DNA from: Avispirillum sp959601495
Lineage (GTDB): Bacteria > Bacillota > Clostridia > Oscillospirales > CAG-272
DNA: 17,849 nucleotides
Assembly: GCA_959601495.1 (NCBI GenBank)
Contig: CAUGPT010000038.1
Span: 1 to 17,849, forward strand
Reading direction: 5' to 3'
Part shown: piece by piece, positions 1 to 7,306 of the stretch
How the letters are laid out: each line of letters starts with the position of its first letter
Numbering within the stretch: position 1 is the stretch's first letter
The notes under the pieces: model-generated
What the model was told of the DNA's origin: nothing
The model's database searches: none
The model's input: only the letters and a program-made list of their open reading frames with translations
Program-made: the position numbers and the translations under genes

Positions 1-202
1 AAGGCAAAATCCCAAGCATATTTTACCACGAAGCAAAAATGTGTGCTCGCACAGACATTTTTGCGAGGCCGTCAATTGCGCAGACGCGCATAGCGCGGGA
101 GCGGCGAAGCCGCTATGATTTTGCCCAAGGCAAAATCCCAAGCATATTTTACCACGAAGCAAAAATGTGTGCTCGCACAGATATTTTTGCGAGGCCGTCA
201 AT
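1..202. repeat. Two copies of a 76-bp direct repeat, 126 bp apart, rich in hairpins
   Basis: Positions 1-76 recur at 127-202 with one difference (C56 versus T182). The DNA between them (77-126) adds short inverted repeats: TGCGC/GCGCA at 77-90 and AGCGGC/GCCGCT at 100-114. GATTTTGCC/GGCAAAATC at 117-137 bridges the junction between copies. Inside each copy an AAAAATGT...ACATTTTT stem encloses GTGC-TC-GCAC. The window starts within the array, so it probably extends to the left. I see no convincing coding sequence in 1-395; the open frame there simply reads through the repeats. Confidence 0.85.
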
Positions 203-280
203 GTCACATCGTGCAGCATACTATGCTGCACGGGCGGCGGCACGCCGCCGACTCCTTGCATTTGCAAGGAGTCATGTGAC
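203..280. repeat. Cloverleaf-like palindromic element: outer stem plus three hairpins
   Basis: The outer arms GTCACAT (203-209) and ATGTGAC (274-280) are perfectly complementary. They enclose three consecutive hairpins: 210-220 with 222-232 (11 bp), 235-241 with 244-250 (7 bp, all G/C) and 250-260 with 263-273 (11 bp, loop TT). Nearly every base is paired. It abuts the second copy of the 76-bp repeat. It could be a miniature mobile or extragenic palindromic element, or a structured transcript. It is not a tRNA: there is no anticodon loop, T loop or CCA, and the loops are only 1-2 bases. Confidence 0.8.
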
Positions 281-355
281 CATTATAACACATCCCCCCC
301 CCTCTGTCAATGACGCAAAACTCCGCGCCGCCATAACGCTTTCGGCTTTTCGGAA

Positions 356-361
356 TATAAT
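356..361 (+). promoter_or_regulatory. Candidate -10 box for dapA
   Basis: A perfect TATAAT lies 34 bases before the dapA start codon, but no good -35 box is found at 16-18 bases upstream. It would put the start site near 368. Confidence 0.4.
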
Positions 362-395
362 ACCATTGAATACGCGAAAGGGATGAAATATATAT

Positions 396-1298
396 ATGTA
401 CATACCGTTCACCGGCTGCGCCACGGCGCTGGTCACACCCATGCGCGACGGAGCCGTAGACTTTGCGGCGCTTTCAAGGCTTATAGAATTTCAAATATCC
501 GCGGGCGTGTCTGCCCTTATTCCCTGCGGGACCACGGGTGAGGCGCCGACGCTCCACAGCGACGAAAAACGCCGCATAATCGCGCATACCGTAAAAGCTG
601 CCGCGGGCAGAGTGCCCGTTATAGCGGGCTGCGGCTCGCCGTCAACGGATTTCGCGGCGCAGTTTGCGCGTGACGCCGCATCCGACGGTGCCGACGCCAT
701 TCTGTGCGTGACCCCTTACTACAACAAAGCAACGGACGAGGGGCTGTATCTGCATTACGGCGCCGTTGCGGACGCCTGCGGGCTGCCGATCATCGTCTAC
801 AACGTTCCGCAGCGAACGGGACTCCGCCTCGGAGAGTCGGCGCTTGAGGGGCTTTGCAAAATACCGAACGTCTGTGCCGTCAAAGAGGCATCGGGCGACA
901 TAGCCTACGCCTCGCGTCTTATACAGCGCTTCGGTTCAAGGCTTGCGTTCTACTGCGGCTGCGACGAGCTGTGCGCCCCGTTCTACGCCTGCGGCGGCGC
1001 GGGACTTATATCCGTTGTATCAAACATCGTGCCGGGTGCGGCGCAAAAGCTTTGCCGCACCTGCGAGAGCGGAAAGCTTTGCGGCGCGGTGCGCCTGCAG
1101 AAAGAGCTTTTCCCGCTCATATCCGCTCTTTTCAGCGAGCTCAGCCCCATACCCGTAAAGCGCGCACTGAAATATATGCAAATGTGCTCGGACGAAGTAC
1201 GTCTGCCCCTTTGCAAAATGACCGCAGCGGGAGCAGAGCGGCTTCTGAGCGTTATGACTGACATGGGACTTATCCCCGACAGTCCAAACAAAGAGTGA
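396..1298 (+). CDS. dapA: 4-hydroxy-tetrahydrodipicolinate synthase
   Basis: This 300-residue protein has the usual DapA length and condenses pyruvate with aspartate semialdehyde at the first committed step of lysine/diaminopimelate synthesis in the cytoplasm. Visible family signatures are the CGTTGE motif (Thr46-Thr47), PYYNK (Tyr109), VYNVPQRTG (Tyr135, Arg140) and AVKEASGD with the Schiff-base Lys163. TTGE and YNVPxRTG favour DapA over N-acetylneuraminate lyase. The ATG at 396 follows AAAGGGA at 377-383, a rather long spacing of about 12 bases, but no other start fits the conserved N-terminus. It appears monocistronic: repeats lie upstream and a terminator follows at 1342-1377, so no other lysine gene is adjacent. 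Confidence 0.95.
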   Translation: MYIPFTGCATALVTPMRDGAVDFAALSRLIEFQISAGVSALIPCGTTGEAPTLHSDEKRRIIAHTVKAAAGRVPVIAGCGSPSTDFAAQFARDAASDGADAILCVTPYYNKATDEGLYLHYGAVADACGLPIIVYNVPQRTGLRLGESALEGLCKIPNVCAVKEASGDIAYASRLIQRFGSRLAFYCGCDELCAPFYACGGAGLISVVSNIVPGAAQKLCRTCESGKLCGAVRLQKELFPLISALFSELSPIPVKRALKYMQMCSDEVRLPLCKMTAAGAERLLSVMTDMGLIPDSPNKE

Positions 1299-1341
1299 CC
1301 TCCGCCGTCTGCTTTCCGCAGCAGGTGCGCAGGCAACGGAA

Positions 1342-1377
1342 AAAACGCCTCCCGACCTTTCGGTCGGGAGGCGTTTT
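1342..1377. terminator. Bidirectional intrinsic terminator between dapA and the MATE gene
   Basis: Perfect 16-bp stem (1342-1357 with 1362-1377) and a four-base loop. The arms begin and end in A and T runs, so it can end dapA on plus and the convergent MATE gene on minus. The U tract on the minus side is longer (six). Confidence 0.9.
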
Positions 1378-1394
1378 CAAAAGCTTAGAATATA

Positions 1395-2804
1395 TCACGC
1401 GGCGGGCTTTGCGCCCGCTCTGTCAAGCTGCCTGTATGTTCCGGCAATGAGGACCGCGGATATTACAGCGGTCAGTATGTCCGATACGGGCATGGAATAA
1501 AGAACGCCGTCAAGCCCGAAGAATACGGGCAGAAGCAGCGCGAATCCCACGCCGAACACGATCTCGCGCACCATTGAAAGCAGGGTGGATTCCACGGCCT
1601 TGCCCATAGCCTGCATAAAGATAAACGTGGCTTTGTTGACGCACGCCAAGACTATCATGCAAAGATAGATACGGAAAGCTTTCAGTGCAAAATCGGTATA
1701 ATAAACGCTCTCGTTCGCCGCGCCGAAGATCCGTATCAGAGCGCCGGGGAAAACTTCGGCAACAACAAGCGATGCCGCGCCGACGCACGCCTCGGCACAG
1801 ATAAGGCGCGAAAACAGGCTCTTTACCCTGCCGTACTGCTTTGCCCCCATATTGAACCCCACAATGGGGATACATCCGGCAGCCATGCCTATAACGACAG
1901 ATATAACTATCTGAAAGAATTTCATGACGATGCCGACGACTGCCATGGGTATCTGCGCGTACTGCTCCATGCCGAATATATCGTCCGCGGCACCGTATTT
2001 GCGTATCATATTGTTGATAGCCATCATCGCCGCCACAAGAGATATCTGCGCGAGAAAGCTGCAAAGCCCCAGCGAGAGAGTTCTGCCGATGATCTTTCCC
2101 GATGGTCTCAGATCGGCGCGCTTTATCTTAACTGTCTTTGCGCGGCACAGATACAAAACGGCGAGAAGCGCCGTTATGACCTGCCCGATGACGGTGGCAA
2201 CGGCGGCGCCCATCATGCCCCATTTGAAGGCAAATATGAATATAGGGTCAAGTATTATATTGGCGACAGCGCCCGCAAGAGTGGATATCATGGCAAATTT
2301 CGGGCTTCCGTCGGCGCGTATCACAGGGTTCATCGCCTGCCCGAACATATAAAACGGTATGCCGACGGCGATCCAAAAGAAGTATTCTTTTGACAGTCTG
2401 AAGGTCTCGGCATTCACCCGCCCGCCGAACGCCGTCAGTATAGGCTCGGCAAAAATAAGATAGACGGCGGTGAGCACAATGCTCGACGCTATGCAGATTA
2501 TCACCGAATTGCCGACGCTGCGCGATGCGTCGCCGCTTTTCTTTTCTCCGAGAGATATGCTGACAAAGGCGCAGCAGCCGTCGCCTATCATGACAGCGAT
2601 GCCCAAAGCTATGACAGTAAGCGGAAAGACCACGGTGTTTGCCGCGTTTCCGTATGAGCCGAGGTAGTCGGCGTTGGCGATGAATATCTGATCCACGATA
2701 TTGTACAGCGCACCGACAAGCAGGGATATGATGCACGGAACGGCATACCCGCGCATAAGCTTTCCTATCTTTTCGGACGAAAGATCGGACACGGATTTTT
2801 CCAT
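1395..2804 (-). CDS. MATE family multidrug/Na+ antiporter
   Basis: A 469-residue integral membrane protein with about 12 hydrophobic segments, the normal MATE length. It is expected to export cationic drugs or toxic metabolites from the inner membrane using a Na+ or H+ gradient. The N-terminal stretch IGKLMRGYAVPCIISLLVGA and the internal symmetry of the two six-helix halves (for example IDxIFIxxxG-type loops) fit the family. I chose the ATG at 2804 because a strong GGAGG (2813-2817) sits 8 bases upstream. The frame stays open up to an ATG at 2873, but that part is the regulatory leader described separately. Substrate cannot be assigned from sequence. Confidence 0.9.
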   Translation of the reverse strand: MEKSVSDLSSEKIGKLMRGYAVPCIISLLVGALYNIVDQIFIANADYLGSYGNAANTVVFPLTVIALGIAVMIGDGCCAFVSISLGEKKSGDASRSVGNSVIICIASSIVLTAVYLIFAEPILTAFGGRVNAETFRLSKEYFFWIAVGIPFYMFGQAMNPVIRADGSPKFAMISTLAGAVANIILDPIFIFAFKWGMMGAAVATVIGQVITALLAVLYLCRAKTVKIKRADLRPSGKIIGRTLSLGLCSFLAQISLVAAMMAINNMIRKYGAADDIFGMEQYAQIPMAVVGIVMKFFQIVISVVIGMAAGCIPIVGFNMGAKQYGRVKSLFSRLICAEACVGAASLVVAEVFPGALIRIFGAANESVYYTDFALKAFRIYLCMIVLACVNKATFIFMQAMGKAVESTLLSMVREIVFGVGFALLLPVFFGLDGVLYSMPVSDILTAVISAVLIAGTYRQLDRAGAKPAA

Positions 2805-2826
2805 ATTTATAACCTCCGTTAAAGGC

Positions 2827-2864
2827 AAAAAAATAATGCGCAAGTCCAAACCGGACTTACGCAT
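2827..2864 (-). promoter_or_regulatory. Terminator/attenuator hairpin in the MATE leader, overlapped by an in-frame upstream start
   Basis: Read on minus, a 12-bp stem (2864-2853 with 2847-2836, one G-U pair, five-base loop) is followed by a seven-T tract. It lies between the promoter and the MATE ribosome binding site. ATG codons at 2873 and 2864 open a frame that runs through the hairpin without a stop into the MATE start. The 2864 ATG is the first three bases of the 5' arm. The placement suggests transcription attenuation coupled to translation. It could instead terminate the upstream bile salt hydrolase transcript, though it lies about 190 bases beyond that stop codon. Confidence 0.65.
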
Positions 2865-2884
2865 TTCTGCCACTCGTTTAAGTT

Positions 2885-2913
2885 ATTATAGCACAAAACC
2901 CGAGAAAATTCAA
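2885..2913 (-). promoter_or_regulatory. Sigma-A promoter of the MATE gene
   Basis: On minus, TTGAAT (2913-2908) is separated by 17 bases from a perfect TATAAT (2890-2885). Transcription would begin near 2878, leaving a leader of about 74 bases that contains the attenuator hairpin. Confidence 0.75.
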
Positions 2914-3057
2914 TTGCTTTTTTCACGGCATTTTTGAAAAATCCGCCCCCGCCGCATTACCGAAAATCTTATAAAAATGCACAAATACAATCGCTGCCCT
3001 CTCAACCGATGCATATGCAGCGCCAAGCACCGTACGCCCTATTTTTATCAACGGAAA

Positions 3058-4032
3058 CTAATTCTGAAAATATATCTGCTCGCCGCTCACCGGAGTATAT
3101 ACGATAAGGCTCTCGCCGTCCAGATTTTCCTTTCGCATGTCAACGGCGCTTATACGGTGATTGCCGTAGGTGGTGTAGTAGTATATCCCCTTTTGCGCGT
3201 TGCAGCATGAAGTGTACAGTGTAACTTCATATTTGCCATCTCCCACCTTGCAGCAGCCGCGCTGCTGATCAACACTTGCGAGAATGTGGAAAAACTGGCT
3301 GACGCTTTCCTCCTCGGAGTCGCCCGAGACGGAGTTCATTTTAACAAAAGCCGCGCGGACAAATCTGGACTGCGACGAAAGATCGCCCGGCAGACCCATG
3401 GCTCCCATGCCCCGGCTGTATCTGTCAAGGGACAGCCCTTTTGCAAAGGTATTTTCCCTGTTTTCCGCCGAAAGGTGCATATAGTTGTTGAGATTGAACA
3501 TCTGCGTCTCAAAAGGCGGGTTGTTCGTGAGAACACCTACGGGATTATCATAAACTTTCAGTCCGTCCTTCACCGATTCAAGCGTTATGCAGCCGCCCTT
3601 GTCCGCAATTATCCAGTGAAGCTGCGCCACGGGCAGATCCTCCGCAAACGGTGTGTCCGTAATATTTATATTTTCAAGCAGATGCCGCGCCTCGTCCACC
3701 GCGGCGCATTTGCCGAGAATGAGCGGTATCAGCTCAAACTGGGCAATGTTTTCTTTGCCCGTCACAGGCTTATTATAATATGCGTTTCCCACGAAATTGA
3801 GCCCTGCTATGCAAAGCCCCTTTTCGTTGACGGCGTCATAATACAAAGGATAGCCGTTCATGACGCACGCCATGCCTATCATTGCGTAATGATTTTCTAT
3901 CCTGCCGCCGCACCTGAGATCGAACTTATAGCCCCTCGGTGTCACGGTTATTCTGTCGCCGTAAGAAAATTCGTAGTCAAGCGTTCTGCCGAAATAAAAA
4001 TCCTTTGTTTTGTAGGTCGCTGCCGTACACAT
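3058..4032 (-). CDS. bsh: Bile salt hydrolase / linear amide C-N hydrolase (choloylglycine hydrolase family)
   Basis: A 324-residue Ntn hydrolase of full family length that should release glycine or taurine from conjugated bile acids. After Met removal Cys2 becomes the catalytic N-terminal nucleophile. Other expected active-site residues are visible: Arg16 and Asp19 (FGRTLDYE), Asn79 (AGLNF), Asn170 (GVLTN) and Arg223 (SRFVRAAF). The segments GLPGDLSS and TSCCNAQKGIYYYTTYGN are characteristic of clostridial bile salt hydrolases rather than penicillin V acylases. There is no signal peptide, so it is cytoplasmic. The ATG at 4032 has GGAGG 8 bases upstream. It stands alone, directly downstream of pseudogene remnants, with no adjacent bile acid transporter. 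Substrate preference cannot be read off the sequence. Confidence 0.93.
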   Translation of the reverse strand: MCTAATYKTKDFYFGRTLDYEFSYGDRITVTPRGYKFDLRCGGRIENHYAMIGMACVMNGYPLYYDAVNEKGLCIAGLNFVGNAYYNKPVTGKENIAQFELIPLILGKCAAVDEARHLLENINITDTPFAEDLPVAQLHWIIADKGGCITLESVKDGLKVYDNPVGVLTNNPPFETQMFNLNNYMHLSAENRENTFAKGLSLDRYSRGMGAMGLPGDLSSQSRFVRAAFVKMNSVSGDSEEESVSQFFHILASVDQQRGCCKVGDGKYEVTLYTSCCNAQKGIYYYTTYGNHRISAVDMRKENLDGESLIVYTPVSGEQIYFQN

Positions 4033-4109
4033 GATATTTTCCTCCGTTAATACCCGCCGCAGTGCTTATATATCTGTTTTTTTCGGGTGCCTCCTATAAA
4101 GCGCCGCGC

Positions 4110-4343
4110 TTATTCGCCGCGCCGCACTGACGGAATAAAGAATTTTATAATGCACACCGCAATTATCAGTATCACGGGGAACACCGTGCCCGCAAGCATT
4201 CCCGCCCTCATATTATCATCCGCGTTCTGCGTAAATATACCGATAACGCCCGGGCCGACGGAGGCACCCAGATCTCCGCCCATGGCAAGCAGCGCAAAGC
4301 TCGCAATATACCATTTTATTCTCCTGCCCGGGTCAATGCCGTA
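4110..4343 (-). pseudogene. C-terminal remnant of an MFS transporter (no start codon)
   Basis: Translation of the minus strand from 4343 gives 77 codons ending in TAA (4112-4110). They carry two hydrophobic helices and the motif FALLAMGGDLGASVGP, which resembles the last two helices of major facilitator superfamily sugar/drug transporters. There is no start codon or ribosome binding site, and the rest of the transporter is missing. The frame begins at the codon right after the TGA of the serine hydrolase and is in phase with it, so a deletion or insertion probably joined the two. It is too short to work as a transporter. Confidence 0.75.
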
Positions 4344-5318
4344 TCAATCAAATATCGGCTCGACATACTTTCTGATAAATTCAATTCTGTCCTTTACCGC
4401 GGGCTTGAAGCGTGAAGCGATCGCAACGACCGTATTACGCTTCGGGTCGACGTAAATGATATTTCCGCCGTCCCCTATAGCCGCGCAGCCGTGCTCCTCT
4501 TCAAGGATCCACCACAGATACCCGTAGGGAAAATCACGCTCTGCCCAGCGGGTATGCTCGGATGTGCTCTCGCGCACCCATTTTTCCGATACGATCCGCA
4601 CTCCTCCGTATGTGCCGCCGTTTCGGATAAGCTCGCCTATTTTCGCCATGTCCGTCGGCGAAAGGGTGAGTCCCCAGCCGCCTGCGTTCACGCCGGTCGG
4701 ATCCGCGACCCAAACGCTCATATCGGTCGCTTTGTAAAAAGCCATCTGCTCTTCTTTATCGCGGAACGTGACACTTTCTTCCACGGTAATACCCAGCGCG
4801 TCAAACAGATTTTCTCTCGCGAAGTCAAGGACGGACTGTCCGGTGACCTTTGTGAGAATGCCGGTCAGTATGTCCGGCCCTATCAGCGGCGCATAGCGGA
4901 AAGCTCCGATCTGACCTTTTCCGCCCAGCACATCAAGGGAGAATTTCACCCAGTCCGGACTTGTGAAATACTTAGTGTACGGATTGGACTTATACTTATA
5001 AGGCGCGCTCATGGTGAGCATATCACGTATCGTAACGTGCTGAATCGTCTTTTATCCGCGTTTTACCGTGTATTCGGGGTAGAACTCCAATACCTTTCGG
5101 TCGATGCTGTCAAGGCAGCCCTTGTCCAGCGCTATCCCGAACAGGACGGAAACAATGCTCTTTGTCACCGAAAAAACATGGATGCGGCTTTCCTTTGTGC
5201 AGCCGCCGAAATAGTTTTCATAAACGGCCTTGCCGTCTTTCAGCACGACCATACCTGCTATGTTGTTGTAATCCGCCGCGACAGCGGCTTCCATTTCCGA
5301 TATTTTTTCTTCTTTCAT
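4344..5318 (-). pseudogene. Serine hydrolase (class C beta-lactamase family) interrupted by one in-frame TAA
   Basis: The ATG at 5318, preceded by AAAGAGG, opens a frame with the SxxK catalytic motif (Ser50-Val-Thr-Lys53 in FSVTKS). TAA at 5054-5052 stops it after residue 88. The same frame continues at once as KTIQHVTIRD and runs to TGA at 4344, giving about 324 codons in total. The second half holds Tyr142 (FRYAPLIGPDILTG), GWGLTLSPTDMAKIG and the GDGGNIIYVDP stretch near the third motif. No frameshift is needed, so a single GAA or CAA to TAA change would explain the break. Intact relatives are esterases or beta-lactamase-like hydrolases. A separate C-terminal product from ATG 5021 is possible but would lack the nucleophile. 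Confidence 0.85.
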
Positions 5319-5347
5319 ATATCCTCTTTCCGAACACATCTCCGCGC

Positions 5348-5642
5348 TCACTTGTGTTTGATCTTTCCGATAACCCATTTAGCCAAAAGGATCACGCCCG
5401 CGATCACAGAAGCTTTAGCCGCAGAGACCGCAACGGCTGCGTCAGCAAGCGGTATAGCTTCTTTTTTCGGCATTGCGGCAAAGGAAGAAGCTATACCGCT
5501 TGCTGACCCATAAAAACATGATGAACGCTATGGAGACCGTTCCGACAATGATCCTCCACGGTTCGATCTTACGTTCTTTCTTATTTTCTTTCGCCGCGGA
5601 CTGACGGCGCAGCTGCCGATCTTTACCGCTTGCTTTGCCCAT
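5348..5642 (-). pseudogene. Small two-helix membrane protein gene disrupted by a palindrome
   Basis: The start at 5642 overlaps the end of the deaminase gene by 20 bases. It encodes a basic N-terminus (MGKASGKDRQLRRQSAAKEN...) and one membrane helix (WRIIVGTVSIAFIMFLW). It then enters a 67-bp inverted repeat and stops at TGA 5444-5442. Beyond the palindrome, another frame encodes a second helix (ASVIAGVILLAKWVIGKIKHK) ending at TGA 5350-5348. Removing the palindrome rejoins the two halves in frame as a protein of about 74 residues. A 66-residue truncated product could still be made. The function is unknown. Confidence 0.6.
5441..5507. repeat. 67-bp palindrome with perfect 23-bp arms
   Basis: 5441-5463 and 5485-5507 are exact reverse complements with a 21-base spacer that is itself partly self-complementary. 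The palindrome sits exactly at the break in the small membrane-protein gene. No flanking target duplication is obvious. Confidence 0.9.
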
Positions 5643-6054
5643 AGCGCTCTTTTCCCCACCAGTTCGGCATAAGCTCTTTCAGTGTCACGGTCTCTCTTTT
5701 CCCGTAATCTGCCATGATCTCCATATCCTCGTTTTCTTCGTTCAGCTGATACAGAAACTCGCGGCAGGCGCCGCAGGGCATTCCGCTGCCGCCTCCGTAC
5801 GGTGCCTTATCCCGAAAGGCTATCAGGCGCTTTATCTTTGTCTGACCGCTGCTCACGTACATATTCAGAGCAGCCACGCGCTCCGCGCACAGGTTCATGA
5901 CCCCGCCGCACGACTCTATACAGAAACCCGTGTATATGCGTCCGTCCGCGCTCTCCAGGGCGCAGACAACATGATGCGCGTATACAAACGGCGTCACGTC
6001 CTCCGGATGATATTCTTCTTTGGCCCGCTTATAAAGTTCTTCCCATATATCCAT
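5623..6054 (-). CDS. Cytidine deaminase-like zinc hydrolase
   Basis: A 143-residue protein, the size of small tetrameric cytidine deaminases. It has the zinc/catalytic motif Cys56-Ala-Glu58 (NLCAERVAALN) and the PCxxC pair Cys94/Cys97 (MPCGACREF). Glu58 would shuttle protons while three cysteines bind zinc. The ATG at 6054 is chosen because GGAGG (6061-6065) lies 6 bases upstream; a longer frame reaches 6114 but lacks a binding site. Likely role is nucleoside salvage (cytidine to uridine). A blasticidin-S-deaminase-like or other nucleoside specificity cannot be excluded. The stop overlaps the start of the next gene. Confidence 0.85.
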   Translation of the reverse strand: MDIWEELYKRAKEEYHPEDVTPFVYAHHVVCALESADGRIYTGFCIESCGGVMNLCAERVAALNMYVSSGQTKIKRLIAFRDKAPYGGGSGMPCGACREFLYQLNEENEDMEIMADYGKRETVTLKELMPNWWGKERYGQSKR

Positions 6055-6136
6055 AGTAACCTCCGTACTGCCGCATTCTTTGATATTGTTGTAGATAAGA
6101 GGCACGCCTTTCATAGGCGCGCCCCCGCAACGCCGC

Positions 6137-6550
6137 CTACAGCAGCCCGAGCAGCGTCGTACCTGCCGCGGTTTCCGCAGCCTCTTCTTCGTCCCGCTTT
6201 GCGCGGCGAAGCTCTCTCAGGTTTTCCCGCGCCGACGGATCGTTCGCGGTTATGCGCCCGAGCTTTTCGCAATCGTCCGCCCGCGCGCAGTCGGCGCAGG
6301 TCTCGAGTCCCTTTTCGCGCACACAGCCGCGGATCCGGCAGAGGCTGTCGCAGAAAGGAGTCTTCGCCCCCTTCGCGCGGCAGCCGGTGCAGTTTATCAT
6401 TTCCGGCGTGATCTGTGCGCCGTTGAGCTTTGACCACAAGGCGGCGGTTTTCTCGCGCAAAGCGTTATCGTCCGCGAGCGTTGCGATCCTCGCGTCGCAC
6501 TTTTCGCAGTCAAGTCCGCAGCAAGCGATCAATTTATCCGTGTTTTTCAC
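6137..6550 (-). CDS. DUF3795 cysteine-rich protein
   Basis: A 137-residue protein with a DUF3795-type pattern. It opens with CCGLDCEKCDAR (Cys10, 11, 15, 18), followed by CTGC (Cys54, 57), CDSLCRIRGC (Cys67, 71, 76) and CADC plus C (Cys85, 88, 94). The cysteines suggest metal or iron-sulfur binding; no activity is established for the family. The C-terminus is a charged, Ala/Glu/Arg-rich tail. The start is GTG at 6550, supported by GAGGAGG (6556-6562) five bases upstream. It lies 25 bases after the GNAT gene, so the two are probably cotranscribed. Confidence 0.85.
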   Translation of the reverse strand: MKNTDKLIACCGLDCEKCDARIATLADDNALREKTAALWSKLNGAQITPEMINCTGCRAKGAKTPFCDSLCRIRGCVREKGLETCADCARADDCEKLGRITANDPSARENLRELRRAKRDEEEAAETAAGTTLLGLL

Positions 6551-6575
6551 AGCTGCCTCCTCAAATCTGTATTTG

Positions 6576-7115
6576 TCAGTCCGTACCGATCCGGTATCTC
6601 TTCATCCTGCATCCGTTGATATCAATGCTGTTTTCAAAAACGCCGCCGTTGGCAAGTATCGTTTTTTCGCTTGCCGCGTTTGTTTCATCGCATACCACAA
6701 GAAGTTTTGGTATCCCCATTCTTTTGGCGTTCTGAATATTTAAGCGGAGCATTTCCTTCGCGTAACCCTTTCCCCGCTCCGAGGGTCTCACGGTGTATCC
6801 GCAATGACCGCCCCATGTTCCCAGTATCGGATGATCGATGTGATGACGCAAGTCTATCACACCCACGAGCCGACCGTCGCTTTCCAGGATCGCGAAATAT
6901 GTCGTAGACGGAACGGTCGTTCCTGCCTGTTCGCAGGTCTCTGCCCTTTTTCTGAGATCGCATAAGGCGATCCATTCTTTTGCGGAACCGCACTCACTCA
7001 GACCCATGCAGCCTGCAAATTGATCCGCATGATCTCTGTCGCGGATCAGCACCTCGTTTTTGAACTTTTCCAATTCGTCTGTATATTTTTCGTTTGCCTC
7101 TGTCAGAAATATCAT
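6576..7115 (-). CDS. GNAT family N-acetyltransferase
   Basis: A 179-residue cytoplasmic protein. The acetyl-CoA binding motif A is visible as GYTVRPSERGKGYAKEML (residues 106-123, with the R/QxxGxG/A core at RGKGYA). It follows a beta strand GRLVGVIDLRH, and the C-terminal part NAASEKTILANGGVF is typical of this superfamily. The ATG at 7115 has GGTGAGG just upstream. The frame stays open to 7463, but that extension only overlaps the methyltransferase gene in another frame, so it is not coding. The acceptor substrate is unknown. Confidence 0.88.
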   Translation of the reverse strand: MIFLTEANEKYTDELEKFKNEVLIRDRDHADQFAGCMGLSECGSAKEWIALCDLRKRAETCEQAGTTVPSTTYFAILESDGRLVGVIDLRHHIDHPILGTWGGHCGYTVRPSERGKGYAKEMLRLNIQNAKRMGIPKLLVVCDETNAASEKTILANGGVFENSIDINGCRMKRYRIGTD

Positions 7116-7306
7116 GTGCCTCACCTTCCCCGAACCAAAGATCAACAGATCCGATCTGTGTGAAGAGAACCGGACTTCACCGCCGAAATGTTTGTTTCGC
7201 TGTACATACCGCCAATTCCGTGCATCATGAGTTTTGTTTCTGTCTTTTTTCAAAAAAATGAAATATATCGGCAGACTGTCAACGGCAATACTCTGCGGCA
7301 CCGCTG

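Noticed and set aside
203..280. tRNA gene suggested by the cloverleaf outline
   Set aside because: There is no anticodon loop, D loop or TTC loop and no acceptor/CCA; the loops are 1-2 bases.
294..302. Run of nine C bases as a phase-variable tract
   Set aside because: It lies outside any gene and outside the inferred -35/-10 region of dapA, so slippage would have no clear effect.
39..386. 115-codon open frame before dapA
   Set aside because: It runs through the direct repeat and the hairpins, with repeated peptide segments reflecting the DNA repeat and no binding site.
3286..4050. Long open frame on plus opposite the bile salt hydrolase
   Set aside because: It is antisense to a gene with all family motifs; it has no ribosome binding site and no recognisable domain.
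7145..7159. Short palindrome ACAGATC-C-GATCTGT upstream of the GNAT gene
   Set aside because: Only 7-bp arms with no promoter or T tract nearby; too little to call an operator or terminator.
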